Position numbers and translations under genes: made by a program
Notes under the pieces: model-generated
What the model saw: the letters and a program-made list of their open reading frames with translations, nothing else
What the model was told of the DNA's origin: nothing
Database searches by the model: none
Shown here: one piece after another, positions 1 through 5,807 of the stretch
Layout of the letters: the number at the start of each line of letters is the position of its first letter
Position numbering within the stretch: the first letter of the stretch is position 1
Assembly (NCBI GenBank): GCA_937871605.1
Contig: CALMRM010000162.1
Location: 1-5,844 of the forward strand
Length of the DNA: 5,844 bases
Source: an uncultured Terriglobus sp.
Lineage (GTDB): Bacteria; Acidobacteriota; Terriglobia; Terriglobales; Acidobacteriaceae
Direction of reading: 5' to 3'

Positions 1-159
1 GTATACCCGTCCGGTACACGCAGAGACGACCCGACGATCACCAGAAACGGTCTGCTGTGCAGCTTTGATTCTGACGACAGTTCTGAGTAGGCTTCGGTGC
101 AGCAACGTCGCTTGATTCCAAGAACCGCCCGACGAAGAGGCTGGACAACTTTTGCAATC

Positions 160-1140
160 TCAGGGCAAATTAGATATTACCGCTCCTTCTTTTCTCCTTT
201 TACCAGGCCTCCTGAGCGAGATAGATAGTGGTTCGGTCGTCAGTCCATTAGGTTGGTAGAGCCGCTGAGCTATCGTGCAAAGGTTTTGCACGAGAGGAGA
301 CGCGTCCCCGGACCGCTGTGCAAACACCGTCTCCATGACGATGCCAGCCAGTGCTTCAATCCGGCGGTACGCGTTGGAGTGCGTGTGAATGTTGATCATG
401 TACGCCGGCACAAAGGTGAGACCGAGACCGGAAGCGACGAGGTTAAGCGCAAGCATGAATTCCGGAACGGTTTGAGCAATGCGAGGCGACATGCCCTGGC
501 GTTCGCAGGCCTTTTTTAGGCTGCTTTCAAGAGAGTGCTCCGTGTTGCCATGAGAGATGACAAAGACCGGAACGTCTTCAAGATCCAGAACGGAGATGGA
601 TGCCCTGGACGCCAGAGAATGCTCACAGGGTATGGCGGCGAGCATGTTTTCCGCATACAAAGGCTCAAGTGACAGGCCGTCCGGATGCGTCAAAGGACAC
701 ATAAATGCAGCATCGATCACGTTGTTGCGGAGATCGCTGGCCAGATCCGGGGTTTGGCGCTGCGTAAAGCTGAGCTGCACCCCAGGCCATGTCTTGCGGA
801 ACTCAGTCAGCACTGCGGCCAGCTTCGGATTGAAGGAAGCGCCTTCGGTGACGCCGATACGCAGATGACCCGATTGCCCCCGAGCAATCTCGTTGAGCTT
901 CAATTGCGCATTGTGAAGACTGAGCAGGACGGCCTCTGCTTCTGTATGGAAGAAGGCTCCTGCCTCCGTCAGCTCGATGCCTCGTCCCTTGGGACGCACC
1001 AGCCGTTGGCCCAAGGCCTTTTCAAGCAGCCGAATCTGCTGCGTCAGGGCGGGCTGGGCCATCTTCAGCCGCTTAGCAGCGTTCGTTACTTGCATCTCTT
1101 GCGCGACTACACAGAACACTCGTAAATGACGCAAATCCAC
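160..1140 (-). CDS. LysR-type transcriptional regulator
   Basis: This 326-residue protein has the LysR layout. An N-terminal winged helix-turn-helix occupies about residues 1-60, with the recognition region around NAAKRLKMAQPALTQQIRLLE and the usual LTEAG end of the wing. A linker helix follows at about 61-90, then a periplasmic-binding-protein-like effector domain at about 91-295. The domain start resembles the aromatic-responsive CatR/BenM branch, but the inducer cannot be read from sequence. I chose the GTG start at 1140, giving MDLRHLRVF, the normal LysR opening. A TTG at 1167 would add nine residues that overlap the ribosome-binding site. The C-terminus carries about 25 extra residues, ending in a basic patch (RRPGKRRK) beyond the usual fold. 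The gene is divergent from the Gal80-like oxidoreductase at 1327, the classic arrangement for a LysR regulator and its target. Family assignment is secure; the target is inferred. Confidence 0.95.
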   Translation of the reverse strand: MDLRHLRVFCVVAQEMQVTNAAKRLKMAQPALTQQIRLLEKALGQRLVRPKGRGIELTEAGAFFHTEAEAVLLSLHNAQLKLNEIARGQSGHLRIGVTEGASFNPKLAAVLTEFRKTWPGVQLSFTQRQTPDLASDLRNNVIDAAFMCPLTHPDGLSLEPLYAENMLAAIPCEHSLASRASISVLDLEDVPVFVISHGNTEHSLESSLKKACERQGMSPRIAQTVPEFMLALNLVASGLGLTFVPAYMINIHTHSNAYRRIEALAGIVMETVFAQRSGDASPLVQNLCTIAQRLYQPNGLTTEPLSISLRRPGKRRKEGAVISNLP

Positions 1141-1145
1141 GATGA

Positions 1146-1156
1146 CCTCTTCCTCT
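1146..1156 (-). promoter_or_regulatory. Ribosome-binding site that decides the LysR start
   Basis: On the minus strand AGAGGAAGAGG ends five bases before the GTG at 1140. This purine-rich Shine-Dalgarno-like stretch supports GTG at 1140 over the upstream TTG at 1167, because the TTG start would translate through the site. Confidence 0.7.
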
Positions 1157-1201
1157 GACCGGGCCAAGAGACACGAATCGTCTCAAGCTAAAGAGTTTGA
1201 T

Positions 1202-1229
1202 GCATTGATACGGCATAACGTATGAATGC
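1202..1229. promoter_or_regulatory. Interrupted palindrome, likely operator of the divergent LysR/oxidoreductase pair
   Basis: The arms GCATTGATACG (1202-1212) and CGTATGAATGC (1219-1229) are reverse complements at 10 of 11 positions, around a 6-bp spacer, GCATAA. The inner ATAC-N8-GTAT core resembles LysR-type boxes (T-N11-A) but gives T-N12-A. The centre lies about 75 bp upstream of the LysR start and about 111 bp upstream of the oxidoreductase start, a usual place for an autoregulatory LysR site serving a divergent promoter. A weak plus-strand promoter, TTGATG (1197-1202) and TATGAA (1221-1226) with an 18-bp spacer, would overlap the palindrome; that reading is tentative. The repeat is seen directly; its binding by this regulator is inferred. 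Confidence 0.6.
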
Positions 1230-1326
1230 GGAACAGTCCGGGTATTGGACGCACGGGCTCTACCTGCGTTGAACTGAATAGGTCGGCTGTACGCCCGCAG
1301 TCAAGGCAACAGCCTCAGGAGTCAGC

Positions 1327-2421
1327 ATGAAGAACACACTTCGCATCGGTGTTATCGGCGTCAGTTCCGCACGTGGTTGGGCCGGCGTTTCGCACGTGCC
1401 TGCGATTAAGGGCGTCGCAGGTTTAGAGTTTGCCGGGGTTACCGGCAAAACTCAGGACGGCGCGGACAAGACGGCAACCGAGTTCGGCGCCACCCGTGGC
1501 TACAGCAGCGTCGAGAGCATGATGGCCGACCCCGCCATCGACGTAGTCACCATTGCGGTGCGCGTGCCGAGCCATCGCGAGCTCATCCTGAAAGCGCTTG
1601 CGGCCGGGAAGCATGTGTATTGCGAGTGGCCGCTGGGCCGCGATGTCCAGGAGTCGGAAGAGCTCCAGAGAGCCGCCGAAGAGGCAGGCGTTCACGTGGC
1701 GATCGGACTGCAGTCCCGCAAGAATCCTACGCTGCTCCGCGCGCAAAAGCTTCTCCAGGATGGAGCCATTGGCCGCGTTCTGAGTGCCCGCATGTACTCC
1801 GGAACGATCGCGTTCGGCACCGCGGAAGGCGAAGCCGACAGCTATCTCGAAGACCCAGCGAATGGCGCGACGCACCTCACCATCCACGGTGGACATGCGG
1901 CGGATGCGGCCATCGCCCTGCTGGGCCCGCTGGCAAACGCTACAGCCTTGAACACGGTGCAGTATAAGCACATCAACATCGACGAAGGCGCACGCATGCT
2001 GGAACGCACCATCGCCGACCATCTCTTCTTCCTCTTCGAAACGGAAGCCGGAGCCCCGGTCAGCGTCGAAGTGGACGGTGGCCGCCCTAAAGACGACACA
2101 CGCTTTCGGTTCGAAATCACGGGCGAGAGCGGTACGCTTGTGCTCGAAGGCGGAGCCGCCGTCGGCTTCCAGGCAGGCCGCCTCACGCTTGCTGTGAACG
2201 GCCAGTCCGAGGCCATCGATCAGGGTGAGCTTGCGACCCTTCCAGACACCGCCGCAAACGTCGGCGCTCTGTATGCTGCCCTGCGCGACGACATCGCGAA
2301 CGGCACAAGGACAACACCTGATTTCGCGCACGCGGTACGGCTTACCAAGCTGCTTGCCGACATCGACGAAAGTTCCAAAGACGGTCGTCGCACGTCACAG
2401 TCCGGCTGGCCTGTCAGCTGA
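1327..2421 (+). CDS. Gfo/Idh/MocA-family oxidoreductase, Gal80-like branch
   Basis: This 364-residue protein is about the normal family length. The N-terminal Rossmann fold (about 1-125) opens with RIGVIGVSSARGWAGVSHVP, where glycines 8, 11 and 18 replace the simple GxGxxG. The AGKHVYCEWPLG stretch (93-104) is where most relatives have EKP. The C-terminal alpha/beta domain follows, with LQSRKNP (128-134), GGHAADA (188-194), IADHLFF (229-235) and VEVDGGRPK (247-255). From memory these match yeast Gal80 motif by motif (GLNAAKGWA, FVEWAL, LQGRKSP, FGHTIDIL, VPDHLLF, FKGGKPTK). Family members usually oxidise or reduce sugars or related polyols with NAD(P). Gal80 itself binds NAD(P) but is a regulator, so catalysis is not assured here. 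No signal peptide is evident, so it is probably cytosolic. The ATG start follows AGGAG (1317-1321) by five bases. It is divergent from the LysR regulator, which probably controls it. Substrate unknown. Confidence 0.92.
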   Translation: MKNTLRIGVIGVSSARGWAGVSHVPAIKGVAGLEFAGVTGKTQDGADKTATEFGATRGYSSVESMMADPAIDVVTIAVRVPSHRELILKALAAGKHVYCEWPLGRDVQESEELQRAAEEAGVHVAIGLQSRKNPTLLRAQKLLQDGAIGRVLSARMYSGTIAFGTAEGEADSYLEDPANGATHLTIHGGHAADAAIALLGPLANATALNTVQYKHINIDEGARMLERTIADHLFFLFETEAGAPVSVEVDGGRPKDDTRFRFEITGESGTLVLEGGAAVGFQAGRLTLAVNGQSEAIDQGELATLPDTAANVGALYAALRDDIANGTRTTPDFAHAVRLTKLLADIDESSKDGRRTSQSGWPVS

Positions 2422-2437
2422 AGCATGCTGCCGTCAA

Positions 2438-2464
2438 CGAGTTCTTGAGCTCATCAAGAACTCG
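2438..2464. terminator. Perfect 11-bp hairpin after the oxidoreductase gene
   Basis: CGAGTTCTTGA (2438-2448) pairs perfectly with TCAAGAACTCG (2454-2464) across a five-base GCTCA loop. It begins 17 bases after the oxidoreductase stop, the normal place for a 3'-end structure. No T-run follows on either strand, so it is not a textbook intrinsic terminator. It may stabilise the mRNA 3' end, assist factor-dependent termination, or be a protein-binding site. Confidence 0.5.
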
Positions 2465-2993
2465 GGAGGTGGGTTGCGTTCCGAGACCTTCTCGCGAAGT
2501 CCGCCCAAGTATTCTTCATCTTGCCGCTTCAGGGGGTGTAGCAGACACCACACATGCAATGCGCGAGGACCTTCGCTTCCCGCACCGGCAATGCATCGCG
2601 TGCTGTTTGGGCTTCCGCATCACATGACCCGTTCTGTCTTTTCCAAGACAGGACGGGGCAGTTCGTCGAAGATACATCCTCGCTTCTTTGCTGCTGGGCG
2701 CCGCCATTGCCAGCCCGCTCGCTGACAATGTTCCGATCAACCTGCAAATCGACAAATGAATGCTGCGCAGCCGCCGGAACAGTGGGCCACCCTGCGCGAC
2801 CGGTGGCACCACCGAAAACGTTCGTTTGTGACGATGACAGATATTGGCGAGAGGCAACTTCATATACAGGTACCCGCTTTGGCTGAACGCTCTTGGGAGT
2901 TGGTGGCAGCATCCCCGGCAGCTTAGAGTTGGGATTGAGAATCAGTGCGCCTGCATTCGTTGCTGCGATGGTGAGTGCTCTCTCCAAATGCGT
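2465..2993. other. Gene-free stretch of about 530 bp with no convincing coding sequence
   Basis: Open frames exist on both strands, but none has a credible start, family motifs and ribosome-binding site together. The longest is a minus-strand 152-codon frame (2529-2987). It begins with TTG six bases after the flavoreductase stop and has a Pro-rich, low-complexity-like composition I do not recognise. On the plus strand a frame without a start (2628-2759) ends in a signal-peptide-like run, ILASLLLGAAIASPLADN. Its TGA overlaps the ATG of a 56-codon frame (2756-2926), which lacks a ribosome-binding site. These could be relics of a decayed gene or chance. The stretch also holds the 13-bp hairpin at 2628-2657 and a small inverted repeat, CGGTGG-CA-CCACCG, at 2801-2814. 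No promoter, tRNA or insertion-sequence end was recognised. Confidence 0.5.
2628..2657. repeat. Long inverted repeat (13-bp stem, 4-base loop)
   Basis: CCCGTTCTGTCTT (2628-2640) faces AAGACAGGACGGG (2645-2657) with twelve Watson-Crick pairs. The remaining pair would be a G-U wobble in plus-strand RNA. The loop is TTCC on the plus strand; a minus-strand transcript would present GGAA, a stable GNRA-type tetraloop, although the wobble pair would then be an A-C mismatch. No T-run follows on either side, so termination by the intrinsic route is unlikely. Its role is unknown. Confidence 0.6.
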
Positions 2994-3749
2994 CTAGTGT
3001 GACGCGCCTGGTACATTCTGTGAACTTACTCGGGAAGCCTTCCAATACTCAGCAGCCTTGATCCACTCTTCTTTGTGACCTCGCTCGTCTTTCGCCCAGC
3101 GATAGAGACGCCGTGTGAAAGTTCCTTCGCCGGCAATCCAAATGAAGCCGTCTCCCTCCGAAAAACGCAGCTCGGCAAGGGTCTGTTCGACTAGAACGCA
3201 ATCAGAAGCGGAGCTCCCAGTCGTGAAGAGCCACTGCGCATGGCAGTCGCTCACCGTCGTTATGGGCTGGATCTCCGCTTCACTTTCTACAAGCAGAATG
3301 GCATGTACAAGAGCGTCGGAACGAAGCCCTTCTATTCGGCGCAGGAAGGAAGGCAAAGCACTGGCATCGCCGACGAGCAGGTACCAAGCGAAATCGTCTG
3401 CAACGACGACCGACCCGCTAGGTCCTCCCATTTTCAGCTTCATTCCAGATTTAGCCTCGCGTGCCCAGGTGACAGCTGGACCCTCATCATGCATCGCGAA
3501 CTCGATTGCAAGGCTTCCCTTTTCCCGGGACCATACGCGAGGAGTCAAGTCGCGCATGACGTCCTCGCCATCCGGAGTCTGAAACAAGAGCTTAACGTGG
3601 TCGTCGGGAGAAAGGCTTTCCCAATCCGCAAGTTCGTCACATTGGAACTCCACACGCAACAGGCGTGGGGTTACGAGATGTTTGGAGGTGACGGTCAGGG
3701 TTCTCCAACCGAGGTCGAGCCGGGTTTTGGTGATGGTATGTGTTGCCAT
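2994..3749 (-). CDS. Siderophore-interacting protein-type FAD/NAD(P)H flavoreductase
   Basis: This 251-residue protein matches the SIP/ViuB/YqjH family, which uses FAD and NAD(P)H to reduce ferric siderophores in the cytoplasm and release iron. The N-terminal FAD-binding barrel (about 10-115) contains DLTPRVW (67-73), the HDEGPAVTWA segment (87-96) and GGPSGS (108-113). The C-terminal NAD(P)H-binding domain (about 120-250) contains VGDASALPSF (126-135), WIAGEGTFTRRLYR (204-217) and the closing EYWK (234-237). In the flavin motif RxYT, position 68 is Leu, giving RDLTPR. I chose the ATG at 3749: GGAG (3759-3762) lies nine bases upstream and MATHT fits the family start. An in-frame start at 3821 would add 24 unlikely residues across the upstream hairpin. 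No siderophore transporter or receptor gene and no clear Fur box is nearby, so a role in iron is a family inference. Confidence 0.88.
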   Translation of the reverse strand: MATHTITKTRLDLGWRTLTVTSKHLVTPRLLRVEFQCDELADWESLSPDDHVKLLFQTPDGEDVMRDLTPRVWSREKGSLAIEFAMHDEGPAVTWAREAKSGMKLKMGGPSGSVVVADDFAWYLLVGDASALPSFLRRIEGLRSDALVHAILLVESEAEIQPITTVSDCHAQWLFTTGSSASDCVLVEQTLAELRFSEGDGFIWIAGEGTFTRRLYRWAKDERGHKEEWIKAAEYWKASRVSSQNVPGASH

Positions 3750-3783
3750 AGGGGATTTCTCCGCAGGGTGAAGATGAACAAAA

Positions 3784-3806
3784 CACGGGTCGGGTATACA
3801 CCCGTG
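3784..3806 (-). terminator. Hairpin with T-run between the SDR and flavoreductase genes
   Basis: Read on the minus strand, CACGGGT (3806-3800) pairs with ACCCGTG (3790-3784) over nine bases, followed directly by TTTTGTT. It starts 20 bases beyond the SDR stop. A shorter alternative hairpin, CGGGT-GTAT-ACCCG (3804-3791), shares the left arm and excludes the longer one, because ACCCG occurs twice in tandem. It looks like a weak intrinsic terminator or attenuator that would lower transcription into the flavoreductase gene. Confidence 0.45.
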
Positions 3807-3825
3807 CTCCATTCCGAACACAGCC

Positions 3826-4713
3826 TCAGTACTTCATGGCTGCTAAATCGGCGATGAGGCCGGTGCCTGTCGGCTTCCAGTTCAGGCGCTCCTGGGTCAG
3901 CTTGCCCGACGCGGTCAATTCCCGCCCGGCAAACTTCATCAGGTAGGTAAAGTGGTCAGGCGCCTTTTCTTCGGAGATGCTTTCGGCAGGAACATTGAGC
4001 CCTGCGGCGATCGTCTGGGCGATATCACGCATCGCGACGCCTTCTTCGTCCACCGCGTGGAAGACAGCTCCGGGCGTGGCACTTTCCAAAGCGAGCCGGT
4101 ATAGCACTATGGCATCCGAAATATTCGTCGCGCTCCAGCGGTTCGTTCCCTCGCCGATGTACGCAGCTTTTCCCGTCCGGCGGGCCAGCTTGACCAGGTC
4201 GCTCACCAGGCCCTGCTTGACCGTGTCGTGGATCTGCGGATTGCGCACCATCACGGCGCGGATGCCCTTCTCTGCGAGATCCAGTGCTGCCTCATCGGAC
4301 GCCGCCCGTGGGAACACCTTGGAGCTTGCCGTGGGATTGTCTTCCACCGGCAGGGTTCCAGGAACGGTGTTCGACGACCCGATGGAAGAGGTCACGACAA
4401 TGGGCCGGTCCGAGCCGGCGACGACTTCACCCATGGCAGCGATCACCTGCCGGTCTTCCTGGCAACTGTCCATGAAGCGCGAGAAATCGTGATTGAAGGC
4501 GGTGTGGATCACACCCTCGCTTTGCTCCACACCCTTGCGCAAATTGGGGAGGTCGAGAAGGTCGCCCAGGAACACATCCGCTCCCAGTTGACGCAAAGCC
4601 TCCGCGCCCTCTTCGGTCCGGGTAAGGCCGAGCACCTGATGGCCCGCACGCAGAAGCTCGGGCACCAGCGCCGAACCGATAAAGCCATTTGCTCCGGTAA
4701 GAAAAACTCGCAT
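3826..4713 (-). CDS. Atypical short-chain dehydrogenase / NAD-dependent epimerase-like protein
   Basis: This 295-residue protein has an extended-SDR Rossmann fold. It opens with the nucleotide-binding motif TGANGFIG (6-13), followed by GDLLD (50-54) and the VTSS strand end (107-110). The region where SDRs carry the catalytic YxxxK instead reads SKVFPRAASDEAAL (131-144), with no Tyr or Lys pair. The rest (AVMVRNPQIHD, 153-163; YIGEGTNRWSATNISDA, 185-201; AVFHAVDEEGVAMRDIA, 216-232; QERLNWKPTGTGL, 274-286) is typical of the atypical SDR subgroup in which basic residues replace YxxxK. Such proteins bind NAD(P), but their reactions are mostly unknown. The ATG is preceded by GAGGAG (4721-4726) at seven bases, a strong ribosome-binding site. 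It is divergent from the AraC regulator, which probably controls it, and lies 76 bases upstream of the flavoreductase on the same strand. Confidence 0.92.
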   Translation of the reverse strand: MRVFLTGANGFIGSALVPELLRAGHQVLGLTRTEEGAEALRQLGADVFLGDLLDLPNLRKGVEQSEGVIHTAFNHDFSRFMDSCQEDRQVIAAMGEVVAGSDRPIVVTSSIGSSNTVPGTLPVEDNPTASSKVFPRAASDEAALDLAEKGIRAVMVRNPQIHDTVKQGLVSDLVKLARRTGKAAYIGEGTNRWSATNISDAIVLYRLALESATPGAVFHAVDEEGVAMRDIAQTIAAGLNVPAESISEEKAPDHFTYLMKFAGRELTASGKLTQERLNWKPTGTGLIADLAAMKY

Positions 4714-4798
4714 CGTCTATCTCCTCAAAGCGATTCGCGCTGCAAGCTCACAAGAGCGCAGCCTCTTCGCTGTTCCTTTCTATTTTCGCCAAGAGTGC

Positions 4799-4844
4799 TT
4801 GGACGCATCGGGTTTTGAATCCAATGTATCGGTCCAATCGTCCA
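4799..4844. promoter_or_regulatory. Candidate AraC-type operator in the SDR/AraC intergenic region
   Basis: Direct repeats GCATCGG (4805-4811) and GTATCGG (4826-4832) are spaced exactly 21 bp, two helical turns, the geometry AraC-family dimers use on tandem half-sites. A partial third copy, AATCG, sits at 4836-4840. The same stretch contains the inverted pair TGGACG (4800-4805) and CGTCCA (4839-4844). Just upstream is CCAAG-AGTG-CTTGG (4789-4802). The block lies 11-56 bp before the AraC start and about 86-131 bp before the SDR start. The repeats are seen; their function is inferred. Confidence 0.4.
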
Positions 4845-4854
4845 GTAATGCGGT

Positions 4855-5757
4855 ATGGACCTGCTTTCAGAAGTGCTCTCATTCATGCGGCCAGAAAGCT
4901 ATGTTTCCGGCGCGTACAGGCTGGCGCCCCGTATCGCCGTTCGATTCCCGGAACGGCCGGGCATGAAGTGCTATGCCGTCGTTTCCGGCACCTGTTGGCT
5001 GCACGTGCAGGGAGACGGCCCCATCGTGCTCTCACCGGGAGACTGCTACATCCTTCCGCATGGCCGACCCTTCCAGCTTGCAACCGATACGTCCGTCGAG
5101 ACGATCGATTATGCGTCTCCGCAAGCCAAGCAGTTGTGGAGCACAGAGGAGACCACTAAAGACCGGGGCGGCTGCCTGCTCATCGGCGGACATTTCGTTC
5201 TGACCGGTCCGCAGGCGGAGCTTCTGCTGCGGCCTTTGCCGCCGGTCATTCACATCAAGGACGAGCCTGGAAAGGCAGCGATGCGCTTTTCGCTGAATCG
5301 CATGAAGGACGAGGTGGCCGAAGCGCAGCCGGGATCTTCGCTCGTCGTGCAGCAGCTCGCCTACGCGATGTTGATCCACGCGCTTCGCCTCTACCTGGAC
5401 AAAGAGCGAAAAGATGGAACGGGATGGCTCTTCGCTCTTACAGATAAACAACTCAGCGATTCGCTTACCCGTATGCATCGCCAACCGGAAAGGACCTGGA
5501 CTCTACAGGACTTGGCCACCAGTGTGGGAATGTCGCGATCAGGCTTCGCGCTCAGGTTCAAGCAGACCGTTGGTTCGTCCCCCATGGAATACCTGACACG
5601 CTGGCGCATGTTGCTGGCCACAAAGGAGCTCGTAGGCTCGAGCAAAGGACTTATCGAGATCGCATCTTCGTTAGGCTATGAGTCGGAAAGCGCCTTCGGG
5701 AAAGCATTCAAGAGGGTCATGGGAACCTCGGCGACGCAGTATCGTCGCCATGCGTGA
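4855..5757 (+). CDS. AraC-family transcriptional regulator with N-terminal cupin domain
   Basis: This 300-residue protein combines an N-terminal cupin-type sensing domain (about 1-180) with a C-terminal AraC DNA-binding domain (about 195-300). The cupin part shows the opening DLLSEVLSFMRPESYVSG, the strand pair CYAVVSGTCWLHVQGDGP (39-56) and LSPGDCYILPHGRPF (59-73), typical of the cupin_6 group found in regulators next to small oxidoreductases. The first HTH spans about 215-240 (WTLQDLATSVGMSRSGFALR); the second spans about 266-290 (IEIASSLGYESESAFGKAFK), followed by the family's closing YRR. The ATG lacks a clear Shine-Dalgarno sequence, but the N-terminus fits the family well. It is divergent from the SDR gene with a 141-bp shared control region, so that gene is the likely target. 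The effector is unknown; the conserved shape points to a small cytosolic ligand. Confidence 0.94.
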   Translation: MDLLSEVLSFMRPESYVSGAYRLAPRIAVRFPERPGMKCYAVVSGTCWLHVQGDGPIVLSPGDCYILPHGRPFQLATDTSVETIDYASPQAKQLWSTEETTKDRGGCLLIGGHFVLTGPQAELLLRPLPPVIHIKDEPGKAAMRFSLNRMKDEVAEAQPGSSLVVQQLAYAMLIHALRLYLDKERKDGTGWLFALTDKQLSDSLTRMHRQPERTWTLQDLATSVGMSRSGFALRFKQTVGSSPMEYLTRWRMLLATKELVGSSKGLIEIASSLGYESESAFGKAFKRVMGTSATQYRRHA

Positions 5758-5774
5758 CAAGCAAGAAACTCCTT

Positions 5775-5807
5775 AGGTCCAAGAGTCCGATGATCGGCTG
5801 AAGACCT
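5775..5807. terminator. Weak nested stem after the AraC gene
   Basis: AGGTC (5775-5779) and GACCT (5803-5807) enclose a tight palindrome, CCGAT-G-ATCGG (5787-5797). It begins 17 bases past the AraC stop, as a 3'-end structure would, but there is no T-run and the stems are short. Treat it as a possible transcript end only. Confidence 0.25.

Noticed and set aside
1..9. GTATACCCG at the window start matches the reverse complement of 3791-3799
   Set aside because: Nine bases containing a palindromic GTATAC; flanks do not match, so there is no support for a repeat family or attachment site.
1..159. Short open frames running in from the left edge and stopping at about 66, 90 and 114
   Set aside because: Too short and without recognisable motif to call the 3' end of a gene.
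1423..2331. Long open frame of 302 codons on the minus strand, opposite the oxidoreductase
   Set aside because: It is the antisense shadow of a clearly coding GC-rich gene; its protein is Cys/Arg/His-rich with no family motif and no ribosome-binding site.
2445..2627. Plus-strand frame containing ASGGVADTTHAM, reminiscent of the PGGVADTTAR motif of TctC/Bug solute-binding proteins
   Set aside because: The similarity covers about ten residues, there is no signal peptide in front and nothing family-like after it; probably chance.
2529..2987. Minus-strand 152-codon frame starting six bases after the flavoreductase stop
   Set aside because: Its spacing looks operon-like, but the start is TTG with no ribosome-binding site in front, the codon third positions show no bias, and I recognise no family. 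Kept only as a note on the gene-free stretch.
3750..3821. N-terminal extension of the flavoreductase to an upstream start at 3821
   Set aside because: It would translate through the hairpin and the ribosome-binding site; the 24 added residues do not fit the family, whereas ATG at 3749 does.
3240..3857. Plus-strand 205-codon frame across the flavoreductase gene
   Set aside because: Antisense of a protein with clear family motifs; its own translation has no recognisable domain.
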